33,063 nt of DNA from Intoshia linei (taxonomy: Eukaryota > Orthonectida > Rhopaluridae). The translations under genes were made by a program, and so were the position numbers. The DNA is taken from contig LWCA01000297.1 of assembly GCA_001642005.1 (NCBI GenBank), positions 1-33,063 on the forward strand, read 5' to 3'. Under the pieces are notes generated by a model that did no database searches, was not told where the DNA came from, and was given only the letters and a program-made list of their open reading frames with translations. Numbering within the stretch: position 1 is the stretch's first letter; every line of letters begins with the position of its first letter. Positions 11,173-20,720 of this stretch are shown piece by piece.

Positions 11173-14100
11173 TTAATGTATAAATGCAAATGTATTGATA
11201 TTTGTTCTGTTACAATATTCTTTAAAATAAAACTCAGTTGGTTGAGTCTTTTTGATAAGTTTTGTTGACATTAAATTCCATTTCCCTTTACATGTGGAAT
11301 TGTAAACATGCCACACGTGAGCATCAGAAGAACGACAATTGCTATGATCCATTACCGGCCATTCACAAACTACACACCAAATATGTTTAGATATCAACGG
11401 ATTCACTTCATTTTTTTTTTTACAATTTAGAATTGACGGTGTTATTCGATAAATGTAATATCTAATTTTTTTAATATATTAATAATGTTTTAAATTTATT
11501 TTTATTAACCTTGTGTAGTTTTGATAATTTGATGGTGAATAATATTGATGTAAATTTTGGTTTATTCCAACAAATTTGTTTAAACTTCCATTTGTACGAG
11601 CTAATGAATAAATAGCTGGTATAATTACTGCTTCGTCTAAGATAATTAAATATTTTTATGTTCAGAAAATTTTAAAATAATTGACTCGTGCTTTATTTTT
11701 AAAAAAAACTACAAAACTTTTCTTAAATTTAACAAAAATATATATCTAGAAGATTATTTCGAGTATCGTGATAGGTCGCTGCGACGAGTCATTTCTCAAA
11801 TTAATTACAATTATGCAAATTAGTTTTTCTCCTTTTTCTATGACAAGTAGGCTTACACTCACGATGTTCATATTCTAATTTACAACCATTTATATAATTT
11901 CTGTCCAAATTAGACGCCTTATGCCACCTTCTTTGAGTTCCAACGGGTTTACAATGTGGCTTACACATAGACCAATTACTCCAATCATCATATATGCATT
12001 TTGAACCTAAATGAAAAATAATATATAATAACTAGGTTGACAGTTATGTACTATGTACAAACAGCACCTACCTCTACTGAGCGCTCATTTTTATTATACC
12101 AAAAAAATAAATTCACGTTGAAAATCTAACTTAAAAATCCACTATTCACTATTATCCATAAACAAGTGGTTCCCAAACTTGTTTCAGGTGGAACCATCAT
12201 ATGACATTACTCGAGTGAAAAATAAATTCACGTTGAAAATCTAATTTAAAAATCCTACTATTCACTATTATCAATCCTTTAAAGGAGTGGTTCCCAAACT
12301 TGTTTCAGGTGTAACCATCATATCACATTACTTTTTACTTTAAAGTAATTTATTCTATCTTAATTTTTTTATTGTTAACTTTTGCATAAAAATTGTCATA
12401 AATAGCATAAATTCCAGAAAAAATAAAATTATAAAAACCAATATTTCCAAAAGTTGTAATATATATAAAAATGATAATAACAAAGTTGTATTACTTTTAG
12501 TCTCGTTGTTGTTATATTTGAATTTATTTGTTAAATTTGGAATTTAAAAATTGCGTAGCAATGAAAAAAATTACAAAGAAATGAATTATATAAATTTTCA
12601 CCCTTATTTCTTTATTGGAAATGTGTAGAAATTCACTGCACATTTTTTTGACATTGTTGGATCAATATTTATATTTTCAATTTTAATCGAAATATTTGAA
12701 AAATATTGGTTAATAATATATTAAAAATTATTTTTCATCGGGAATGCGTAAATTTCTCGGGTTGAACTTTTGTATTTATATCAACTGGAATAAGCTCTAT
12801 CAGAATAATTTTTTTTTTAATTTTCTGACCATTAATTATTTCATATTTTTTGTTTTAATAAAAAAATACTCGAAAAAAAAAATATGAATACTAAAATGCT
12901 TTTTTGACCGTGAATTCGTCGCTTATTCGGATTGAAATTTTCTGTGTGTGTTAACAGGATACCACTGTATAACCTGTAATTTTTTTGAAATTCTAAATCT
13001 GTTTTCCTTAACAAAAAAAAGGTAATTTGGGGTTTTGGCCCTGAAGATATAATTTTTTTAAATCTATGATAATGTTTATGATTTTAAAATCCGTATCAGC
13101 ATATATATTTTTTTAAACTCTTCAACTCGTTTGATTTTCAAAAAGAAAGACAACTGCGGTTTTTGACCCGTAAGATATAAAATTAGGAGGTTGAAATTTA
13201 TCTTATTATACGTCCCAGAAAAAACTGTAATTGAAATATGGTCTTTATATAATTCTAAGACTGTTAGTTATTTCAATAAAGTGGTACACAATCACACAAA
13301 CAAAAATCGCGTAATATTTTATGTAGGTTAGAATAAATAAGTATTGTTAACCGATTTTTTTAATTTATTAGACAGAATGTGTGTATACTCTTAAAAATCA
13401 AGTAAAAACAGTACAATCCTAAAAATTGTCATAAATGGCATAAATTCCATACAAAATAAAATTGTTAATAAACCAGTATATTCAGTATCTGCTTTCGATG
13501 AATAAAAAATATCATTTTTTATATCAATAATTAACGGAATCAGCACTTTAGAAACATATATCACAAAAATGTAATTCACCGGGAAAATTACTTTTTTTGA
13601 AATTTACAATTTATGATGATATATCAATTTAAAAACCATTCCAAAATTTATGTTGTATAAAATTATAATACTTTCTCAATTTTTACAAAAAATGGGTAAT
13701 TTGAGATTTGGATTATGGTCAGTTTTTAGGATTGTACTGTTTTTACTTTATTTTTAAAATTATACACACATTCTATCTAATAAAGTTTTTCAATTTTTAG
13801 AATAATTGGGACTCCCTAGTTTACAGTGTAAACTTTACACCACTAAAAACAACAAAAAAGCAAAGTAATATTTTCGATTTTTTTTTTACAATAAAATGAC
13901 AAGAAACACATGTATATAACATCTTTAGTTTTTAAATTAAACTTAATCGATACTATGCATCATTAGATTACACCAATATTATAATTTTGCACATCATTAG
14001 CTAAAATCCGGAAAGGAAGTTAATTATATTAGTTAACATGTAAGTATATTGATTCAGCAGCTGAACCAGCATCGTTAAGTGATGCATGAGACTAATTTAA

Positions 14101-14695
14101 TCACGTCTTTGTCAATCTGTTTGTCTCGTATACACTATGAAATAGTGATCCTTAACTGGTCATTGAAATGTTATAGGGTCCGAGTAAATACAAAATTATA
14201 AACCTATGAGCGTGCCTGGAAGATGCTAGGTGATATATAATGGATTATACTATTCTTAATTGATATGTAATCTTATTGTATTATTTTAAAATAATATATT
14301 AAAATGTTCCATTCTAAATATAATACTAATCAGTGGTGTTAAAATAATAAAAATTTTACTTTAATTTTAAACCTCATAAATAAGTAAATGCATTATGCTA
14401 CATTTTGTATCTACAATGTAAATTTACCTATTAAACATTTATCATAATAATTGGAACAACAATCTTTAAGAATTACGCAGTCTTGATCACAGAAACAATA
14501 CCTTTGAAATTTTTTAACGTACATCGAAAGAGCACTAATATTGGTACGTATTTGAACCCGACAAGAAACATTTCGTCCAGGGCAACATGTTTCACAAAGC
14601 CCAGTCATATTTTTGTTTCTATTTCGATAAATAAAATTTCCCAAATCAGCATGAACAGGGTACAAAACTATCAGTACAAATACAAAAATATTCAT
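11173..14695 (-). CDS. SBSPON: Secreted somatomedin-B and thrombospondin type-1 domain protein
   Basis: Four predicted exons: 14695-14428, 12006-11809, 11636-11510 and 11461-11173, all in frame, giving 293 aa (human SBSPON is about 264). Residues 1-16 are a signal peptide. A somatomedin-B domain follows at about 32-86, with CCPGR, CFCDQDC and DCC in the SBSPON pattern. Exon 2 encodes a thrombospondin type-1 repeat (DDWSNWSMCKPHC, GTQRRWHK, EHREC). A basic stretch, HRKRRK, comes next, and the C-terminal part carries YRITP, WCVVC and further paired cysteines as in SBSPON. It should be an extracellular matrix protein; its molecular role is not settled in the family. Exon 1 is separated by 2.4 kb of repeats, so the link between exons 1 and 2 rests on matching phase and on the known domain order. 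Confidence 0.8.
12107..12332. repeat. Two-copy tandem duplication, 115-bp unit, with hAT-like end motif
   Basis: Units 12107-12221 and 12222-12332 start with ATAAATTCACGTTGAAAATC and each contains GTGGTTCCCAAACTTGTTTC, a motif typical of hAT terminal repeats, then AACCATCATAT. The units are about 90% alike, with a local difference just before the motif. It looks like a duplicated transposon end. Confidence 0.75.
12655..13330 (+). repeat. Dispersed repeat family, copy 1 (plus orientation)
   Basis: Begins near TTTCAATTTTAATCGAAATA and TTGAAAAATATTGGTTAAT, and ends past TTATTTCAATAAAGTGG. Marker phrases are ATGCGTAAATTTCTCGGGTT, GGTAATTTGGGGTTTTGGCC and a TATGATAATGTTTATGATTTT-like block. Related copies occur at 22600-23320 (same orientation) and at 19290-19880 and 32390-32945 (reverse). 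No coding potential survives. Confidence 0.6.
13362..13787. mobile_element. 426-bp inverted-repeat (foldback) element
   Basis: Arms 13362-13431 and 13718-13787 are inverted copies over about 65-70 bp. Both contain AGTAAAAACAGTACAATCCT and AGAATGTGTGTATA in opposite orientation. The interior contains fragments of the dispersed family (AATGGGTAATTTGAGATTTG). No coding sequence is present, so it is probably a MITE or a nested inverted duplication. Confidence 0.7.
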
Positions 14696-15580
14696 GGTAA
14701 ATTGAATTCAAATAATATATTGTAAACTTGATTTAAATAAAATTGCGTAATTAACTAACTGAGTAATCAATACAAATAAACCAAATTGTATCAGAAATGC
14801 AGTATGATATTCCAACAAATGAAATTGTGTTGATGCAAAAATGAATGCGGAGCAATGCAAATTTTATACATTGATATTAAAATGTATTTTACAGCACTCA
14901 TTTAAGAAAATGTATATTTTTCAGCTTTTGTTTATTACATTAAAGAATTGAAAGAAATTGACATGAAGCGGGTTTTATGATCTCACACATGCTCGTGCAT
15001 TTGAAATACTTTACGTAGTTGATTTTATGGTTATTTACCAATAAATCAGCCCATTTTATATTTATGTACCTTTTATATACCGCAATTTTAAATCATCGAT
15101 AATTATCGATAAACCCTACAGCAATAATAATGGAATTTAATTACACTAATTTGATTGCATCCGTTATGCGCTCTGTGATTTATCAAAAATATACATAATG
15201 TATACAATCAATTATACATGTATAATTTTCAAATCATTTCATTTATCCCAATAGACCCTTTTATATATATTTAAAAGGTCATCATTTTTAGATTGACTTA
15301 AATTTTCGATAAATTATACAATTTATGCAAATTTTAAAATGAAAAGTTTTTGATGGTTTTAGATTGTTGTTTTCAAACATTTTTTATGTACAATACTGTA
15401 TTGGTAAACATAATAATCTAAATATATACTGTAATTTGAAACTTGAAATGTAGCCATATCTAACCTCAATGCCTTTATCAATTACTAAAGTTTCATGTTT
15501 ATAAAATTAAATGTTTTATCTACTAATTTCGACGATTTTATTTAAAACTAGATCAAAACATTCATCATTTTTCAAATAAT
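14696..15580. other. Shared 5' region of two divergent genes
   Basis: About 885 nt between the start codons of the SBSPON-like gene (minus) and the coiled-coil gene (plus). It must contain both promoters. I see no coding exon and no clear repeat. A small palindrome, ATCGATAATTATCGAT, sits at about 15096-15111. Confidence 0.5.
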
Positions 15581-18500
15581 ATGTCGCTTCGATTTAGAAA
15601 AAATTTTTTAAATTTTCAAAATCCTGATATTGATACACAGTCCTATCGAAAATCCAAGATTATACATGTTTCTAAGAGTGTTACCAATAAAATTGATCAA
15701 ATCAACTCAAATTCTGTTAAATCGTGTTCAGGTATTTATTTTTCATATTATTCATTTAATCTAATAACGCACAGTCATAATGGCAAAAGTGACATGCGTG
15801 ATAATCACCTATCGCGTATTTTTTATTCGTCATCATTAACCCTTTCACTGTCTGTGTATTCTATACTATACATAGCAATTTCACTTCACACGTCTGTGTA
15901 TTCTATGATATACACAGCATAATTTTGAAAACTTTAATTTTTTTTTTTTCATACATTTTCACATAAGTAATTTAAAAATAATATTAAACAGTGAAAGGAT
16001 TTGAGATGTTATTTTACATAATAATTATTACGTTATAGGAATAATTATTCCACCATTAATTAATTAACAATATGACGTATTTTATTTGTAAAGATAACCA
16101 AATTAAAAAATAAAAAAAATTAAAAATTTTTTGATATACTTTTTATAGCTAATTAATTAGTATTCTCTCTAAAATTCATCAATTCCTTAGTTCACTAATT
16201 TTCCACAACCCTATTAAATGTATCAAAAAATTTTATTTTACAACAAAATAATCAAAATTTATTGAAAAATATTAAATACTTAAATATTATCGTTTTTTCT
16301 TAAAACTAAAAAAATTATAAAACTACTAGAAAAATAAACAAAAATATTTTCATACAATTCGATAAATTTTTTATAAAAAATAAAATTTACCTAGACCAGG
16401 GTGTCAAATATGCGACCGCTGGTCATTTGCCGTCCCCAATTGTGGAATGTGCGGCTGGCGTTATAATATAAATTTTTATTTTTATTACAAACTTTTTTCT
16501 AGGTCCTAAATCAGAGGTGAAAAGCATTTACTGTTCGAATAACGCACTAACGTCCAAAAAAAATTTAATCCATACAGCAGTGCTTTTCATGGGGGTGACT
16601 GGTCGTCCAAGGGGTGAATAATTTTATTAGGGGTGAATACGATAAGTTTTATAAGATTGGGGTAAATGATAAATTTTTAGCATATTTATTCAATTTAATA
16701 AAATCTTATAAGAAAAAACCAAAATATTACCAAACCTTAAAGACAAAATCCTTTTATCTGATACCAAAAGAAAAAACTTAATTTTATCAACCCTTAAAGA
16801 AAAAACCGCTTTTACTAATATTTTTCTCAAACATTAATATTTTTTGTAAAATAATATGTTAAATAAAATAATTTTAAATGAAAAATAATTCAAATTCATC
16901 AAAATCACACCAAATCGTCAATACAGCAGCACTTTACCCACCTTTGACCTAGATCCTTAAAATTTGATAAAACAGAAATTTAATAACACTTTATAAAAAT
17001 TTGGTCAAAAATGTTTTATAAAATCTACAATGTAGATTAATTAATTTTATAAAGTATCAAAAATTAAAATTTACCTAAAATATTTTCATAAAAACTACAT
17101 AGTCAAAATTTCGTGAGATAGTGTATTTTGTAAACTGTTGTAAAAAACCCCTATAATTTTTATAACGATTAAAATTTTGTAATAATTTACTCAAATCCAA
17201 TCATGTTGACCAAAATTTTCCCAAAAAATACTAAAATTATTTGGATTTTTCCTTTTAGGGTTGGTTAAACTGGATTTTTTCTTAAGGGTTAGTAAAATGG
17301 CAATTTTCTCTAAATGATTGGTCAAACTGGAAATTTCCCATAAGGGTTTGATAAATTTTAATTTTTAGTAAAAATGGTTGGATTTAAGTAGACACCCTTA
17401 AAAAGTAAAATAATTTCTATACAAGTTCTATATTTTGTATAATTAGTAATCATTAATTACTAATGAATTTAAAAATTTAGATGACTCTAAATGTGATGGA
17501 AAAATTGAAAATTCATCTAATAATAATGGTTCTAAATCAAATTCTCAAATATCAATTACTAAAAAATCAAAAGTCATCACTAATAATGTTGATGAAAAGA
17601 AAAACCTGAATAAAGACAAATTAAAACAAAATATAAATTTTTTAAAAAAATTTGGAAAAAATGAAAAATATAAAGTAATAATAAAAGATGATGAAAAAGA
17701 TCAAGTTTTAACTGAAAATACAGTCTGTACATTAAGTAATGATAACAAACCAAATTGTAATGAAATTGTGTACAAACAAGAAAAAAATTTTGACGACAAA
17801 CTGGAATTTTTTGAAAAAGATGAAATTGGCAAGGTAGATATAATTCTAAAACGTAAAAATAATTGTGATATAAAACAAGAAAAAATGACATATAATTTAT
17901 GCAATGATGAAATGAATGAAAAGAAAAATAAAATAATCAATCTCACTGAATCTATAAATGATGAAACAGAAATTAATCAAAGAAATACATTAAATACAAA
18001 AAGTCTTACGAGAATATCGCTAATAAAAAATAAAGAGGAAAATAAAAACGATAATGTCACAAAAGATGACGACAAAGAAACTCAAACAGATACATTAAAC
18101 GTATACCAAACTAATATAAATTCTTTAGAATCCAGCGATTTATTTGATACATATAATTCACCACTAGTAAATAGTCTACGTAAAGAATTGTTTCATCGTT
18201 CTAAACAATGTAGACAATTTAAAACAGTTTTAATCAAAAAAGATAAAAATTTGATTCAACACCAAGAAATAGTACATTTGGCTCAAATCATTTTTCGCGA
18301 AATACTTGAAAATGAAAACATTATAAATTTATTAAAATTTAACGATTTTGATGGTGAAAAAATCAACATAAATTCAATTACTGCGGATGAAAGTAATGCA
18401 AGTATAAAATGTGATTCAATCAATTTAGAATCTATTGATTTAAATAAAATGGAGTTATACTCATCAGAATATGGACAAGCTACATTTATGGAACCTTCAA

Positions 18501-20433
18501 TAAACATGGAAGATAGTGGTGTGTCTTTTGATACACACCAAGATGTCAAAAAGTTCAATATTGATTTGATGGATTTTAACAAGTCAAATAAAAACATAGA
18601 AAATACAAAATCAGAAACTTTTGCAAGCTTTGGTCAATATTCTCTGTCAGATCCTTCATCTTTATTAGACAATTTAGAAGTAAAATCATCATCAAAAACA
18701 TCTGACACTAATTTTTCAAATATTAATACATCAGTCTCAAAAATTTTTAATGATATTGATAGAATTTTAAAATTTAAACATTTTAACCAAGAGAAATTAA
18801 ATATTAATTTAAATTTACAGTTTTTTAAATTATTAGAAAATGACGTTTTTTCAGAATCAGAAAATATGTGCTATAAAGACATTGTTTGTATCAATATTTT
18901 TAATCTTTTTATTCAAAGTCACTATAAATTGGAACAATATCAGCAAAATATATTACAATATCAAGAAAATGTCAGTGAAATTACAAAAACCAATTCACGT
19001 CTTAAAATAAAAGTCCATGTTCTCAAAGAAAAGGTTATTATAATGATCCTTAGTTATATAAACTAGCTAGTTTTTGACCCGTAAGATTTAAGTTTCTAAA
19101 ATTGTAATTTATTTTACTTTCATCCTGGAACAAACTGTAATAGAAATTTTTTAATTTTTAGAATTTTTTAAATTATAAAACTCTTAGTTATTGAAATAAA
19201 CGATAAAAGATAGACAAACCAAGAATTTTATATAAGTTTAGATAGTATTAAAAATGTATGCCTCTTTATTTATTTATCTGTGTCTATTTGTTCCAATTTA
19301 TTTAAAAAAGTAAGAGGAGTAGAGTTTTAACAATTCGATAATTTTATTACAATTTTTCGAGGGTGATGTTTTATCGCAAATTTCATTTTCAGAAATTCAA
19401 TCCTTCAAAATCAAAAACTTCAATTATCCTTTTTTTTAATTCAAACTACTCCTATAATTACAAAAAATATACAATCTGATAAAGATTTTAACATCATCAA
19501 CATTATGATAAATTTCAATGTTTCCAAAACTTATATCTTTACGGTTAAACTTCTAAACACCCTTTTTTGTAAAAATAAAAAAAGTACTAAAATTGTATAC
19601 AACATAAATTCAGGAATAGGTTTAAAAATCATAAGCATAATAATAAATGGCAATGTCACAAAAGCGCATTTTCACATCAAAACCACAAATTACCCTTTTT
19701 TTAAAAAATTAAAATAGTCCTAGAATTTAAAAAAAAATTATTCTGATACAAATTAGTCCAGTTGATAAAGATGTAAAATTCAACCCAGAAATCTACGCAT
19801 TCTCAGTGAAAAATACATTTAATATAAATTGGAACCTCTTTGATAAATCAAAGTCGAGTTAATTAAAAACTAAGTTAAAATTTGTACAAATGCTTATTGT
19901 CAATTTTTTTCATAAACTTAGAAAGAGAATTTAAATATAATTATAATTTCATTTTAACAAATTTTAGAAATGGTTTTACATTTTTTAAAAATTCAAAAAA
20001 ACAACATAAAATATATTTTTAGTTAAAAATATTGCAAAACGAATTGAATGAAAAGGATAATGATATAAATATCAACACGGATAGATTAAACTACATTGAT
20101 ACACTATTAACAAAAAACCGAGAAATGAAAATCGACATGAAATTTACACAAGCAGAAATGATTGAACTGTACAGAAAATTAGATGAATACGAACAAGATA
20201 ATAATCAAATGGTATCATCAATGAAGAATCTTTTGGATATTTCTAATGAAATTGAAAAATATATTAAACCTGATATTTCTAAATGCAATCAAAACATTTC
20301 AGATTTAAATGATGTAAAATGCAATTTTATTAAAAAATATTTTTCAAAAATTGCATCGAGCGATAGCCCTACGCTAGCTCAAGAATTGGAAAAAAAATTT
20401 TCCAATATAAAATTAATGTTATCAAATAGTTAA
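15581..20433 (+). CDS. Uncharacterised Lys/Asn-rich coiled-coil protein
   Basis: Three predicted exons, 15581-15731, 17481-19033 and 20023-20433, joined in frame, give 704 aa. I do not recognise the family. The N-terminal 250 residues are Lys-, Asn- and Asp-rich and look disordered. An ETQTD motif near residue 220 fits the TQT consensus of dynein light chain LC8 partners. An amphipathic stretch (SLRKELFHRSKQCRQFKTVL) begins a possibly helical segment. The C-terminal 200 residues form predicted coiled coils (KLEQYQQNILQYQENVSEI, then LKILQNELNEKDND and MIELYRKLDEYEQDNNQM). There is no membrane segment or signal peptide. A centrosomal or cytoskeletal role is possible but unproven. AATAAA at 20459-20464 supports the end. 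Introns of 1749 and 989 nt are repeat-filled. Confidence 0.7.
16397..16946. mobile_element. hAT-like non-autonomous element, 550 bp, 8-bp target duplication
   Basis: Flanked by ACCTAGAC (16389-16396) and ACCTAGAT (16947-16954), an 8-bp duplication with one mismatch. The left end starts CAGGGTGTCAAATATGCG; the reversed right end starts CAAAGGTGGGTAAAGTGC, a weak inverted match of hAT type (CA-GGTG). Inside are GGGGTGAATA repeats and fragments resembling the foldback family's 30-bp units. No transposase coding sequence remains. Confidence 0.55.
17220..17399. mobile_element. Foldback-family copy, right half
   Basis: Internal units such as AGGGTTGGTTAAACTGG and AAGGGTTAGTAAAATGG lead into the conserved right tip AAAAATGGTTGGATTTAAG plus TAGACACCC ending near 17399. 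The left tip is not found nearby, so the copy is 5'-truncated or rearranged. Confidence 0.65.
19034..20022 (+). repeat. Intron 2 of the coiled-coil gene, mostly dispersed-family copies
   Basis: The first part (about 19070-19260) is a plus-oriented fragment of the dispersed family (TTTTTGACCCGTAAGAT, GTTATTGAAATAAACGAT). The second (about 19290-19880) is a reverse-oriented copy (CACAAATTACCCTTTTTTTA, ATCTACGCATTCTCAGTGAA). No exon is visible. Confidence 0.55.
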
Positions 20434-20720
20434 AACATGTATCAAACTTATATAACAAAATAAAAATATTAACAATAATAATTAATAATTATAATACTTG
20501 TGCAATCAAAAACCATTATATTGTATGTTATCAATTGATAAGTAATCCTTCAAAATCATGTAAAATTGCTCATTAATACATTTCATTATTAGTATATTTA
20601 AATTTTTTTTGAATATCATTTAAAAACAAGAAAGACATTTTGTTTAATTTTAGACGATATATAAACAATTTCAAATTAATAATTAATAATATTTTAATGG
20701 TATAAAATCAAAAATTATTA
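20434..20720. other. Convergent 3' spacer of the coiled-coil and UNG genes
   Basis: 287 nt with no exon. AATAAA at 20459-20464 (+) serves the coiled-coil gene, and ATTAAA at 20698-20693 (-) is a candidate signal for UNG, 23 nt past its stop. Confidence 0.5.

Larger units (their letters stand above)
12007..14427 (-). other. Intron 1 of the SBSPON-like gene, repeat-rich
   Basis: A 2.4-kb intron packed with a 115-bp tandem duplication (12107-12332), a dispersed-family copy (12655-13330) and a foldback element (13362-13787). The part from 13800 to 14427 is AT-rich with nothing I recognise. No further exon is needed, because the phases of exons 1 and 2 match directly. Confidence 0.6.
15732..17480 (+). 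other. Intron 1 of the coiled-coil gene
   Basis: 1.75 kb holding a short direct repeat (GTCTGTGTATTCTAT at about 15850 and 15891), a hAT-like element (16397-16946) and a foldback-family copy ending near 17399. An open frame runs 190 nt past the splice donor but lacks similarity to anything and is treated as intron. Confidence 0.5.

Noticed and set aside
15732-15922. Continuation of the coiled-coil gene's first open frame as a 113-residue protein.
   Set aside because: The extension contains a tandem GTCTGTGTATTCTAT repeat, follows a good GTATTT donor, and exon 2 joins in phase to give a long protein.
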